From Dyadobacter sediminis (GTDB lineage: Bacteria; Bacteroidota; Bacteroidia; Cytophagales; Spirosomataceae): a DNA stretch of 64,000 bases. Below the pieces are notes generated by a model. That model had not been told where the DNA came from. It saw only the letters and a list, made by a program, of their open reading frames with translations, and searched no databases. The DNA is taken from the NCBI RefSeq assembly GCF_005860765.1, contig NZ_VCEI01000021.1:1054001-1118000 (forward strand), given 5' to 3'. The translations under genes were made by a program, and so were the position numbers. Positions 51,526-60,951 of this stretch are shown here, one piece after another. Position 1 is the stretch's first letter; every line of letters begins with the position of its first letter.

Positions 51526-54114
51526 CTGCTGAAGGCCCAGTTCCGACTCTGCCTTCAGTTCTTCCAGTTTCTGGTTCAGGGAAGATTCCCATTTTCCCTG
51601 TTTCAGGATGGCTTCCAGTTCTTTATACTGATTGGCTGTGGAAAGCATTCCGACCGAAAACAGCGAGGAGCGGAATTTGTGAACAGCCTGCCGCATCTGT
51701 TCCTGATTCATGGTGTGCGATGCTTCTTCTATGGCACTCAGCTGCGTTTTACTGTCTTTTTCATAAAGTGCAATAAGTTCTTCCCGCAACTCTTCATCGC
51801 CTCCTGTAATTTCATTCAGATATTCAAGATTGATAATGGAGTCAGTCATGGTATTTTGATTTTGATTAGTGGATTGGTTATGAGGCGTTACTATATTCTC
51901 TTTGTTTCCCAGATGTGCAATGGTATACAGCAGTTCACTCTCTTTGAACGGCTTGGATATATAACTGTTGGCACCTATGCTCAGGCATTCTTCTTTTTCT
52001 CCGATCATGGCATGCGCGGTCATGGTGATAATCGGGATGGTTTTTGAAATCGAACTTCTTATTTTCCGGATAGCGGTATAGCCATCCATCACCGGCATCT
52101 GAATATCCATCAGTACAATATCAAACGATTCGGCCTGAAGTTTCTCGATGGCTTCCTGGCCGTTGTTTACTATTGTCAAAGGTATGTCCAATCTTTCAAA
52201 AATGGCTTTAAGAAGTTTCTGGTTAAGCGTATTGTCCTCAGCAGCAAGTATTTTTAACGACGTGATGGAGCCATTGAAGTCAATTGTTCTTTCCAGATCT
52301 TCCTGTAAAACAGCGTCCGTCATGATCCTGACCGGAATATCTATCGTGAAAGCACTGCCTTTGCCGACTTCGCTTTTCAGGTTCAGTGTTCCGTTAAAGA
52401 GTTGTACCAGCGACTTTACAATACTCAGTCCGAGCCCTGTTCCGCCAAAAACCCGCGTTGTGCTTTCCGTGGCCTGCACAAAACGGTTGAATACTTCGTC
52501 AATTTTGTCCTGAGCAATTCCGATTCCGGTGTCGCGCACTTCAAAGCGGATGTTCTGAACGCCGCTGACCGGCTCGCCGATGGGTTCTACCAGCAATTTT
52601 ACACTGCCTTTTTCGGTGAACTTTACGGCATTTCCGCAGACATTCAGCAATATCTGTGTGAGGCGCAGTTTGTCGATTTCGATGATTTCCGGCAGTCCGG
52701 CGGATAAAACGGATTGGTAAACAATGCCTTTTTCAGCGGCCCGCTGGTTAATAATCACTGAAACGGAGTTGACAAGCTCGGTAATGGAAACCGCCATTTT
52801 TTCAAGATGCACCTGTCCGGCTTCTATTTTCGAAAAGTCCAGAATATCGTTGATCAGTTCGAGCAGGTTTTTACTGGCATACTGAATGTATCCCACGTAC
52901 TCGATGCTTTTCCTGTCCTTTACTTCTCCGATAAGCAGGTTTGTGAAACCGATAATGGCATTCAGCGGCGTACGGATTTCATGGCTTACATTGGACAGGA
53001 ATATGTCTTTTACCCTCACCGATTTTTCGGCCAGCGTCCGGGCTTTTTCCAGCGTAGCTTCGTAATTGGCTCTTTCGGTAATGTCGCGGAAAACCGTAAT
53101 GGCGCTTGTAATTTCACCTTCCAGTCCGATTACGGGCTGTACATTGGTTTCGAGATGATACAAACGGTTTTCCTTAACAAGGTCAATTTTATTGCCGATG
53201 AGTTTTTCACCGCGCAAAGCGCGTGATACCGGCAGTGTTTCACGGGTAAAAGCAATGTGATAACGTGTCGGATCAAGCAGTTTCACCGTATTCAGTTCTT
53301 CATTAAGCGCTTCCAGGTTGGTGGACCGGACACCCAGGATTTCACGGCCTGACTGGTTCAGCAGCACAATTTCATTTTCCTTGTTGATCACCAGTACACC
53401 GTCCGGAATGGCTTCCAGATACTGGTTTACAACTCTTTCTTTTTCATTTATTTCCTTTTGCATACGTCTGAGCTTTCGCTTGTCGCGGTTCAGGAGTACG
53501 ATTGAAAGAAGAGAAAGCAGAAATCCGGCCGCCCCGGTGACGAAGATAAAGAGCACCGAGTTTTTTTGCGTACTGGCCACAAGCCTTCTCCGTTCGTTCA
53601 GATTGCTGTTTGCTTCACTGTTGATTTCATTGATTTTGTCCGTCAGTAAATTGTTCAGACGGATTCCTTCACCTTCCTGCAGCAGATGAAAAGCAGCTTC
53701 TTCGCCCTGTGTACGGTACACGGTAATGACATTCTGCGTGTAGAAAACGATTTTGCCCGAAATTTTTAACAGTTCCTGAACACGCCGCGTCTGCGCTGCA
53801 TCCGATCTGACAAGGTTGAAAAGCGTGTCCGTAATACCGACCAGCTGGATTTTTTTATTGTAATTGTCCGAAAGAAGTTCACTGTTTTTGGTTATAAGGT
53901 AACCGCGCATGTTGGACTGGAAATCTTTGGTAACCAGCCCGAAATTGGCAATCTGGTTCAGTACGCCTACGGTCACGTTCAGCCTTGTGTTGTTCAGCGA
54001 AAGATCCCTTACGTTTTTATAGGTAAAATACTGCGATCCGAAAATCAGGACAAGCCCGAGGTAAATGCTGGCATAATACCATTTGAATGAATTGTTTCTT
54101 GTAGTACCGGGCAT
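51508..54114 (-). CDS. Hybrid histidine kinase: CHASE3-PAS-HisKA-HATPase-REC-HPt
   Basis: 868 residues. Two membrane helices (about 12-30 and 185-207) enclose a CHASE3 sensor region (TKDFQSNMRGYLITKNSELL). A PAS domain (about 232-345, with AIPDGVLVINKENEIVLLNQ) is followed by HisKA with H378 (SNVSHEIRTPLNAII), a HATPase domain, a receiver with D670 (VLMDIQMPVMDG) and an HPt domain with H812 (AVHKFRSS). The full His-Asp-His chain means phosphate can pass on to a separate receiver; D55 of the regulator at 41292 is a candidate. It lies within the exopolysaccharide cluster, which suggests control of the surface polymer. Its 3' end overlaps the glycosyltransferase gene at 50314-51525. Confidence 0.93.
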   Translation of the reverse strand: MPGTTRNNSFKWYYASIYLGLVLIFGSQYFTYKNVRDLSLNNTRLNVTVGVLNQIANFGLVTKDFQSNMRGYLITKNSELLSDNYNKKIQLVGITDTLFNLVRSDAAQTRRVQELLKISGKIVFYTQNVITVYRTQGEEAAFHLLQEGEGIRLNNLLTDKINEINSEANSNLNERRRLVASTQKNSVLFIFVTGAAGFLLSLLSIVLLNRDKRKLRRMQKEINEKERVVNQYLEAIPDGVLVINKENEIVLLNQSGREILGVRSTNLEALNEELNTVKLLDPTRYHIAFTRETLPVSRALRGEKLIGNKIDLVKENRLYHLETNVQPVIGLEGEITSAITVFRDITERANYEATLEKARTLAEKSVRVKDIFLSNVSHEIRTPLNAIIGFTNLLIGEVKDRKSIEYVGYIQYASKNLLELINDILDFSKIEAGQVHLEKMAVSITELVNSVSVIINQRAAEKGIVYQSVLSAGLPEIIEIDKLRLTQILLNVCGNAVKFTEKGSVKLLVEPIGEPVSGVQNIRFEVRDTGIGIAQDKIDEVFNRFVQATESTTRVFGGTGLGLSIVKSLVQLFNGTLNLKSEVGKGSAFTIDIPVRIMTDAVLQEDLERTIDFNGSITSLKILAAEDNTLNQKLLKAIFERLDIPLTIVNNGQEAIEKLQAESFDIVLMDIQMPVMDGYTAIRKIRSSISKTIPIITMTAHAMIGEKEECLSIGANSYISKPFKESELLYTIAHLGNKENIVTPHNQSTNQNQNTMTDSIINLEYLNEITGGDEELREELIALYEKDSKTQLSAIEEASHTMNQEQMRQAVHKFRSSLFSVGMLSTANQYKELEAILKQGKWESSLNQKLEELKAESELGLQQLKMLS

Positions 54115-54176
54115 AAACCTGTAAATGATTGAGCTGTAACTGTAGACCTGACTGGATTTGCATGGATGCTGCGGAA

Positions 54177-54944
54177 TCAGACCAAATAATCAAAGTTGAA
54201 TTTCAAGTGCCTGTAAAGATGCCTTGCCTGCGTCAGGAAAAAATTATCACTTTCCCGCCATACATTCCGCTTCATCGTGCTGGGTTCGGCTTCGGAGTTC
54301 TTCTGCAGAAACAGGTCTTTAAAGTCTTTGTAAAACACGGCTTTCCCGTTATTTTTCAGAAACGACATCATCATGCCGTATTCCGTAACATCACCCTTCT
54401 GACCTTCCATATACCTTCCGAATTTGTTGAAAAAGCTGCTGCGGCGCAGATGCGGATGATCGCTGTAAACGTAAAACTTTTTATAACCCGGTTTCAGCAC
54501 ATGAAAGGCCATTTCGTAATAGTTGTTCTCCGGATTTTTCAGATAAGGATAAAGAAAATACGCATAAAACCGCACCATATCAATTTCCGGCCTGCCGTTG
54601 ATGATGTTCAATGCATGTGTGAAACTTTCCGGAAAAATGGCGGCAGGCGTAAAATCTTCCTGCACATACAATGTAAGCGGCGTTTTTACGGCATCCTGTC
54701 CTTTGTTGATGTTGTTGCCAAGCCCTCTGTTTACCGGCGTGGTAATCAGCCTGAACCCGTATTGCGGCTGTAATGTCCGGAGGTATTCCTGGTGTTCCGG
54801 CTTGCTGCCGTCATCCGAAACCACAATGTCTTCAAACCGGCAGCCAAGCTGTACAAAGGATTTCAGAAGCTGTTCCAGTGACTGGCTTCGGTTGTAATGT
54901 GTGATCAGAAGCGTCACATCCTTAAAAAAATAGTCTTTTTTCAT
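54177..54944 (-). CDS. Glycosyltransferase GT2 family, copy A of a tandem pair
   Basis: 255 residues, GT-A fold. TLLITHYNRSQSLEQLLKSF, DIVVSDDGSKPEHQEYL and the metal-binding region LYVQEDFTP are seen; the GLGNNINKGQDAVKTP loop follows the nucleotide site. It is a paralogue of the next gene upstream (258 residues): the two share long identical stretches, including that loop, and the same ending pattern (FLQKNSEAEPSTM / FYQKNSSDEPSTM). A recent tandem duplication is likely. Sugar specificity is unknown. The gene precedes the hybrid kinase by 62 bases on the same strand. Confidence 0.9.
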   Translation of the reverse strand: MKKDYFFKDVTLLITHYNRSQSLEQLLKSFVQLGCRFEDIVVSDDGSKPEHQEYLRTLQPQYGFRLITTPVNRGLGNNINKGQDAVKTPLTLYVQEDFTPAAIFPESFTHALNIINGRPEIDMVRFYAYFLYPYLKNPENNYYEMAFHVLKPGYKKFYVYSDHPHLRRSSFFNKFGRYMEGQKGDVTEYGMMMSFLKNNGKAVFYKDFKDLFLQKNSEAEPSTMKRNVWRESDNFFLTQARHLYRHLKFNFDYLV

Positions 54945-54963
54945 AATAGTCAGTCGGCGCTGT

Positions 54964-55740
54964 TCACTTCATAAATACCAGATCAAGGGAATTTTTCAGC
55001 CAGCGGTAACGCAGATACAGCAGGCGTGATAATTTGATGAGCGGATTGCTGCTCAGTCTCCAGTTCGGCCTTTCCATGGTACTTGGTTCGTCGGAGGAAT
55101 TCTTCTGGTAAAACAGTTTGGTAAAATCATTAAAGAACAGTCCTTTGCCTTTTTTCTGAAGAAAGCTGACGGCCATTTTGTATTCCGTCAGGTCGCCTTT
55201 GATTCCTTCCGGGTACCTTCCGAATTTTTCCAGAAAATGACTGCGCCGCAAATGCGGATGATCGCTGTAATAATAAAATTTCAAATGATTCATATCCCAG
55301 AAAGTATAAACCATTTCTGAAAAACCTTTTTTGAACGGCCTCAGTGTAGGATAGGAGAAGTAAGCATAAAACCGGACAATATCCCAGGCCGGATCTTCCC
55401 GCATGAAGCCAAGCGCATCCTGAAAATGGCCCGGAAAAATATCGGATGGTTGAAAATCTTCCTGTACGTACAGGGTATAAGGCGTTTTTACCGCATCCTG
55501 GCCTTTGTTGATGTTATTGCCGAGGCCTTTGTTGACAGGCGTGGTAATCAGCCGGAACGCGTACCGGTTTTCCATGGCTTTTAATTTGTCGAGATGCTCC
55601 GGCCTGCTTCCGTCGTCAGAAACGACAATGTCGCCGAACCGGCATCCGAGACTTTCAAAAGTAGCCAGCAGCCGTTCCAGCGAACCGCTCCGGTTGTAAT
55701 GCGTAATGAGTAAAGTAGTATCAGGGAAATGATAATCCAT
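54964..55740 (-). CDS. Glycosyltransferase GT2 family, copy B of a tandem pair
   Basis: 258 residues, with TLLITHYNRSGSLERLLATF, DIVVSDDGSRPEHLDKL, the GLGNNINKGQDAVKTP loop and LYVQEDFQPSDIFP. It differs from copy A mainly in the middle (WDMNHLKFYYYSDHPHLRRS against GYKKFYVYSDHPHLRRS in A) and in a longer C-terminal tail, where an acceptor site could lie. It is 19 bases upstream of copy A and four bases downstream of another GT2 gene, so all three are one operon. Confidence 0.9.
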   Translation of the reverse strand: MDYHFPDTTLLITHYNRSGSLERLLATFESLGCRFGDIVVSDDGSRPEHLDKLKAMENRYAFRLITTPVNKGLGNNINKGQDAVKTPYTLYVQEDFQPSDIFPGHFQDALGFMREDPAWDIVRFYAYFSYPTLRPFKKGFSEMVYTFWDMNHLKFYYYSDHPHLRRSHFLEKFGRYPEGIKGDLTEYKMAVSFLQKKGKGLFFNDFTKLFYQKNSSDEPSTMERPNWRLSSNPLIKLSRLLYLRYRWLKNSLDLVFMK

Positions 55741-55743
55741 AAC

Positions 55744-56619
55744 TTAATTGGAAAGAGAGAGATAATCGCGCATGCCTTTCAGCTGTCTTCCGGCCCGGTT
55801 GAAAAAAGCATGGGCAATGCTCCCGTCATCCAGCAGCCGGCGCGGAGACGTGTAAACGGTTGCACTGGAAGAAGTCACCATTTTCAGTTTTCCTGCTTTT
55901 TTGAGGTTCAGCGCCATGCGTCCGTCTTCGGCTTCATTCTCGTAATCGCTTCCGACAATGTTGGCATAAATTCTGGAACCGCTGACCTTGAAACCGCCGG
56001 TATCGCGTCCGATCTGCGTTACAAATCCCATATTGAACCCGTAAACGTTCAGGTATTCACGGTTTCTTTTGCGGATCCGGATCATCATGCCGGCAAAAAG
56101 CTCGTACAGCCATAACCCGAACCTTCCCTGGTTTTCGGGCGGTATAAAGGAGTAATTCCCGTAAACACCTGTAATGTTGGAATCCTTTACCATGGGCGCC
56201 ACCATCTGGTCAATCCAGTCGGGCGGATAAAAAGTGTCCGAGTCTGCACATAAATGGTATTTGCCGCGCGCCAGTTCAAGACCCATTTGCCGGGCAAAAG
56301 GCGTTCCCTGAACAGGCTGCATGTAATTGCGAACGCCCAGCGTATCAAGCACATTTTGTGTTCCGTCAGTGGAATTATTGTTGATCACGACAATTTCCAC
56401 CATGTATTTGGTACGGCTGTTGGAAAGCGAAGAAAGTGTCCTGTAAATGTTGTTTTCTTCGTTCCATGCAGGGATAACGACCGAAACATCCGGTTTTTCA
56501 GCCCTGAAGCGGCTGATTGTCCTTCTAAGATTTTCAATTTCGGAACCCGTAAGGTCTTTGAATTTCTTGTTCTTGAACAGGTGCGGCTGGATCCATTTTG
56601 GTAAACCAAATAAACTCAT
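55744..56619 (-). CDS. Glycosyltransferase GT2 family
   Basis: 291 residues. The GT-A fold shows VSVVIPAWNEENNIYRTLSS, VEIVVINNNSTDGTQNVL, and CADSDTFYPPDWIDQMV with the DSD metal site, then YGNYSFIPPENQGRFGLWL. A hydrophobic helix near residues 160-180 suggests membrane association. It resembles enzymes adding single sugars from nucleotide donors. The stop precedes copy B by three bases. Specificity is unknown. Confidence 0.9.
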   Translation of the reverse strand: MSLFGLPKWIQPHLFKNKKFKDLTGSEIENLRRTISRFRAEKPDVSVVIPAWNEENNIYRTLSSLSNSRTKYMVEIVVINNNSTDGTQNVLDTLGVRNYMQPVQGTPFARQMGLELARGKYHLCADSDTFYPPDWIDQMVAPMVKDSNITGVYGNYSFIPPENQGRFGLWLYELFAGMMIRIRKRNREYLNVYGFNMGFVTQIGRDTGGFKVSGSRIYANIVGSDYENEAEDGRMALNLKKAGKLKMVTSSSATVYTSPRRLLDDGSIAHAFFNRAGRQLKGMRDYLSLSN

Positions 56620-56667
56620 GTTTCAACATTAAAAGGTTTTAACGATAATTTCAGGGCAACTTCCGGC

Positions 56668-58320
56668 TCACTGCACAGAAAGTTCGAACAGACAGACTTT
56701 GACATCGTCGGTCGTTTTTCCGGACGGGAATACTTCCTGTAAAGTGCCCATTTTGGAAATATGTCCCAGTACTTTTCCGACGGCGTCAACATTGCGGTAG
56801 TACCATTGCGGCTCGTTTTCAATATCGCCAAGTTTCAGTCCGTTATAGGGCTTGTATATGTACCAAAGCCTTTCATGACCCTGGAATTTTTGAAAATCGC
56901 CCGACATGTTTTTTAAATAGCTGTTGAAATTGCTGGAAGTTTTCCGCTCGTCGCTGCCGTAAATGGTGTTGAACCTGAAATTGTAGGCTTCCTCGTAATA
57001 ACGGTACGATGGCAGGTCGTTCCAGTATACATACACGATATCGTTTTCGCGGTACTGGCTTTGGATGTTCTGCATGACTTCGCGCTGCATGGATTTTTTG
57101 TAACTGCCAAACAGGCTTGTGTTCCAGATCTGCAATACGGAATTCATAAGCGGGGCCGCCAGCAGAATGGCGACGATCCACGTTTTTGCATTGGAGGAAA
57201 TCTTTAAAGCATCAATCCTTTCCACGCCTTTTGCCATGACCAGAATAAAGATCGGCGCAAGGAACAGGGTTAGTCTTTCCCTTAAAGGGTAAAATTCCAG
57301 CGAAGAGGCTGCCAGCGCAAGTATAACCGGCAATGAAAACAGAAGCAGGTGCCGCTTCTGACGAAAATACAAGGTAGCCAGCCCGACAGTGCCGACGACA
57401 ATCGGAAGGAACGGAATCCTTGCCAGAATCCGGGTCACCTGGCTGTAATCATGCTCGTAATCAAGGTCAAACCATGAAAGACCGATCGGATACCGGACGA
57501 GAGAATAAATCTGGTTGAAATGCCAGAGCACATCGTGCAGCGAGCGCGGCGGGAACGGCATAAAAGCTTCCCTGTTGCGCCAGAACTGCACAAGCCATTC
57601 TTCTTCCGGAAACCGGCTGATAAAAAATACATACTGAATGACAAAGCTGAAGAGCCACAGTGAAAACGGAACGAGGTATAAAAAGAACATTCGCCAGTCT
57701 TTCCGGATTATACAGGTGAGTGCAACGGCCCCGCCTATCCCTGCCAGAACGAACAGGGACGAAAACGAAAACCAGAGTATGGCAGCTCCGCCCAATCCCC
57801 AAAGTACCAGATTTTTTACATCGGTTTTTCCGATGTGATTGATGTACAGGAGCAGGCAGAGCACCGTTGCCAGAAACTCCGTTCCATACTGTTTTACTTC
57901 CACGGCATGATAAACCAGCGGTGGCGCGAATGCTGCAATGAACACTGCTGCCACGATGCTGCGGCCCGAACGCAAGAAATGCCTGGCAACCGGAACAAAA
58001 AGAAGTAAAGATGCAATGCCGCATAAAAACGGAAAAAGCCGTAACGCCAGTTCCTTCTTTCCAAAGAGCACCACACCCAGGCGCGAAAGCCAGAGAAAGC
58101 CGACCGGCGCCCTTTGCTGATATTCCAGCGGCAGGGTTGCAAGCTGCAAAAAATCCATATGAATAAGACTGGAAGCCAGGAAAACTTCATCTTCCCATAA
58201 GGAACGGTTATCAAAATAATGGAACACACGCAGGAAAATTCCTGAAAGCAGGATAGCAGACAGCAATATCGTATGACTCTTTTGGGAATTTTTAACCGGT
58301 GTAAAAGTTTTGGTCATCAT
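56668..58320 (-). CDS. GT-C membrane glycosyltransferase (ArnT/GT39-like)
   Basis: 550 residues with about 10-12 membrane helices in the first 380 residues. An N-terminal periplasmic loop carries the acidic GT-C motif (RSLWEDEVFLASSLI), followed by EYQQRAPVGFLWL. The C-terminal part is a soluble domain (VYVYWNDLPSYRYYEEA onward). Such enzymes use polyprenyl-phosphate sugars and act on the periplasmic side, for example to decorate a polymer. The gene is first in the minus-strand set with the three GT2 genes and is divergent from the flippase gene. Confidence 0.85.
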   Translation of the reverse strand: MMTKTFTPVKNSQKSHTILLSAILLSGIFLRVFHYFDNRSLWEDEVFLASSLIHMDFLQLATLPLEYQQRAPVGFLWLSRLGVVLFGKKELALRLFPFLCGIASLLLFVPVARHFLRSGRSIVAAVFIAAFAPPLVYHAVEVKQYGTEFLATVLCLLLYINHIGKTDVKNLVLWGLGGAAILWFSFSSLFVLAGIGGAVALTCIIRKDWRMFFLYLVPFSLWLFSFVIQYVFFISRFPEEEWLVQFWRNREAFMPFPPRSLHDVLWHFNQIYSLVRYPIGLSWFDLDYEHDYSQVTRILARIPFLPIVVGTVGLATLYFRQKRHLLLFSLPVILALAASSLEFYPLRERLTLFLAPIFILVMAKGVERIDALKISSNAKTWIVAILLAAPLMNSVLQIWNTSLFGSYKKSMQREVMQNIQSQYRENDIVYVYWNDLPSYRYYEEAYNFRFNTIYGSDERKTSSNFNSYLKNMSGDFQKFQGHERLWYIYKPYNGLKLGDIENEPQWYYRNVDAVGKVLGHISKMGTLQEVFPSGKTTDDVKVCLFELSVQ

Positions 58321-58488
58321 AGAGCGCCAATGTATTATTTTGGAACGTAGCTAGGAATCTATTCGTTAGGCAAATTAATTAAATTATTTGTGGAAATAAT
58401 TCGCAGCGTCAATAATATCTCATTAAAAAAAATTACATATTTGTGCTGCCCCGTCAAATGAAATACTAACTGTCACATTCAGCGTTAC

Positions 58489-59829
58489 ATGGCAATGCAA
58501 CTTTTACAGAAGTTCAGGAACAAACATTTTCTTTCGCTGGCCGGAAACGGCATCATGTCGGTACTGGGAATGCTTAACATGATTATCCTGTACCGTGCGC
58601 TTCCGGTTGCCAGTATCGGAATGTGGGTGTTTTTCCTGTCTATTCTGCTGCTCGTGGATACCTTTCGCTCGGGCTTTCTTACGACAGCCTTTATCAAGTT
58701 TTATGCAGGTGCCGCTACGTCCAGAAAAGCGGAAGTGGTTGGTTCGGCATGGTTTATAGGCGGTTCCATCACGCTGGTGCTGGTGATCCTGAATGTTCCT
58801 GCCTATCTGTTTTCTTCCTATTTCAAAAATCCGTCGCTGGTTTTGTTTGTAGAATGGTTCGGGATTATTTATGTAGCGTCGCTTCCTTCATTCATTGCTT
58901 CCTGCGTCGTACAGGCCGAGCAGCGTTTCGATCATTTGCTCTGCATCCGTTTTCTGAGCCAGGGCGTGTTCATACTGTTTGTGATTATCATGGCATTGAC
59001 CAAAACGGCCAATCTGCAGAATATCATTTATGCTTATCTGGGCGGTGCGGCCATGACGAGCCTTTTTACCATACTCATGGGCTGGTCGCGGATTGCCATG
59101 TTCAAAGACCGGACGTGGACAACGATCCGTGAGATTTTTCATTTTGGCAAATACAGTGTCGGGACCACGCTCAGCTCCAACCTCTTCGGAACTTCCAACA
59201 CCATGATCATCAACTTCATGCTCGGGCCTGCCGCGCTGGCTGTTTTTAATCTCGGCCAACGGCTCATGGAAATCATTGAAATTCCGCTCAGAAGTTTTGC
59301 CGCCACGGGAATGCCCGAGTTATCCGCAGCCTACAATGAAGGCAACAAGGCAAAGGTGATTGAAACCATGAAAAGATATACGGGCCTGATTACGGTGGCT
59401 CTGCTTCCGGCTTGCCTGGGTGCTGTGGCGCTTGCCGACGTTGCCATCAGCATCATCGGCGGAAGCAAGTATGTGCACAGTGAAGCCGCTAACATCATGC
59501 GGTTGTTTATGACCTTTGCACTGCTTTATCCGCTCGACCGGTTTTTTGCCCTTACGCTGGATGTCATCCATCAGCCCAAGATCAATTTTGTAAAAGTACT
59601 GTTAATGCTCGCGGGAAGCGTCTCGGCCTCCTTTGCCGGAATTTACCTGACAGGAAATGTATACGGCGTGGCCATTGCAGGAATTGTGCCGACGCTGATC
59701 GGCGTGGGAATCGGATACTGGGGATTGAACCGGTTTGAGCCTTTCAGCATCATGAGCGTATTCACAACGGGCTATTCGGAAGCGGTAAACCTCGTTAAAA
59801 CTTACTGGCTGAAACTTGCGAAAAACTGA
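58489..59829 (+). CDS. Lipopolysaccharide/exopolysaccharide flippase (Wzx-like, MOP superfamily)
   Basis: 446 residues with about 12 to 14 membrane helices. The start (NKHFLSLAGNGIMSVLGMLN) and the repeated bundle of the MOP fold (FGKYSVGTTLSSNLFGTSNT, then GPAALAVFNLGQRLMEIIEI) are typical of PF01943/PF13440 polysaccharide transporters. It should move lipid-linked repeat units across the inner membrane for the Wzy-like polymerase. It stands alone on the + strand between two minus-strand operons; a near-match to the -7 element, CATATTTG, lies at 58436-58443. Only nine bases separate its stop from the acyltransferase stop. Confidence 0.88.
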   Translation: MAMQLLQKFRNKHFLSLAGNGIMSVLGMLNMIILYRALPVASIGMWVFFLSILLLVDTFRSGFLTTAFIKFYAGAATSRKAEVVGSAWFIGGSITLVLVILNVPAYLFSSYFKNPSLVLFVEWFGIIYVASLPSFIASCVVQAEQRFDHLLCIRFLSQGVFILFVIIMALTKTANLQNIIYAYLGGAAMTSLFTILMGWSRIAMFKDRTWTTIREIFHFGKYSVGTTLSSNLFGTSNTMIINFMLGPAALAVFNLGQRLMEIIEIPLRSFAATGMPELSAAYNEGNKAKVIETMKRYTGLITVALLPACLGAVALADVAISIIGGSKYVHSEAANIMRLFMTFALLYPLDRFFALTLDVIHQPKINFVKVLLMLAGSVSASFAGIYLTGNVYGVAIAGIVPTLIGVGIGYWGLNRFEPFSIMSVFTTGYSEAVNLVKTYWLKLAKN

Positions 59830-59838
59830 TTGCAGGCG

Positions 59839-60951
59839 TTATGCTGCATCCGTTTGCTTTGCAGGAACTTTGGTCTTCTTGTATTGAAAACGCATTTCAA
59901 TATTCTTGTAAGTCCAGGAAGAAACCAGATAAATCAGCGCAAAATTCAGGATGAAAAGATAAGAATACGCAGTGGGTGGAAATTTGAGAATGCGGATGAA
60001 AAACACATTGAAAAGGCTGATCATCAAGGCATGCGTCATGTAAATAGAGTAGGAGTACTTTCCAAGGTTATGCAGTAAGCCGGCTCTTTTCAGCATGGCG
60101 GAAATAAAGCCTTTTTCAAATGAAAAAGTGTAAATGCAGACAAAGAACAACACTTCAAAAACAGCGCCGAGCGGCTTCATAATTTCTCCGTAACAGATAC
60201 AAACCGTAATCAGCACAAGCGTGGTCAGTTCCGCAGCAGAAAACAAGAACGAAGGCCAGGTACGTACATGATGATGCGTAGCACTGAACAGGTTGAAACA
60301 GATTGCGCCGGTAAAAAAGCCGAGTATGCCGCGCAGAAAACCGTAATCAAAACTGTAATTGATCTGTAAACTTCCTGAAACTGCAGACAATCCTGCCAGA
60401 CAAACGAGAATAATCAATGCATAATAGAAATTCCTGTGGCTGAACTGGCGCGTGCCATGAATGAAAACCAGCAGACTTCCGAAAACAAGATAAGCCATCA
60501 TTTCTGCACTAATCGACCAGCTCGGAATATTCCAGCTCACGTCGTGTACACCCGGAACCGGAGTGGAGTTAACGAGAAAAAAGGAAGTAAAAAAGGTCGT
60601 GATATTATTGGCCGGGTTAACAAGGTTGTTAACCTTGACATAAGGGTTCAGCAGATTTTTGGCTACTTCCATTCCTACAAACGCCAGAAGCATGAACAAA
60701 TGCAGCGGGTAAATCCTGTAAATGCGTTTGGTGATAAAAAGCCTGAACTGCTGCCAGTCGGAAAGGGATTGGTAGCTGTAAGCAATCACAAATCCGCTCA
60801 GCACAAAGAAGAAATCGACAAACATGTCGGAATTTTCCACAAAGCTGTTGTTCAGCACGGGAGTTTCTGCAAACGGGCCGAGGTGAAACATAAAAACCAG
60901 CGTTGCAAACAGGCCGCGAAAAATATCAAGTACTTCAAACCTATGCTTCAT
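59839..60951 (-). CDS. OafA-like acyltransferase (acyltransferase 3 family)
   Basis: 370 residues with about ten membrane helices. The family motifs FRGLFATLVFMFHLGPFA (with the conserved His) and DFFFVLSGFVIAYSYQSL are in place. It should move an acyl group, usually acetyl, to a sugar in the membrane or periplasm. It overlaps the 3' end of the HATPase gene upstream by 11 bases and so belongs to the partner-switching operon. It is the only enzyme in that operon and is thus a candidate for its output. Confidence 0.88.
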   Translation of the reverse strand: MKHRFEVLDIFRGLFATLVFMFHLGPFAETPVLNNSFVENSDMFVDFFFVLSGFVIAYSYQSLSDWQQFRLFITKRIYRIYPLHLFMLLAFVGMEVAKNLLNPYVKVNNLVNPANNITTFFTSFFLVNSTPVPGVHDVSWNIPSWSISAEMMAYLVFGSLLVFIHGTRQFSHRNFYYALIILVCLAGLSAVSGSLQINYSFDYGFLRGILGFFTGAICFNLFSATHHHVRTWPSFLFSAAELTTLVLITVCICYGEIMKPLGAVFEVLFFVCIYTFSFEKGFISAMLKRAGLLHNLGKYSYSIYMTHALMISLFNVFFIRILKFPPTAYSYLFILNFALIYLVSSWTYKNIEMRFQYKKTKVPAKQTDAA

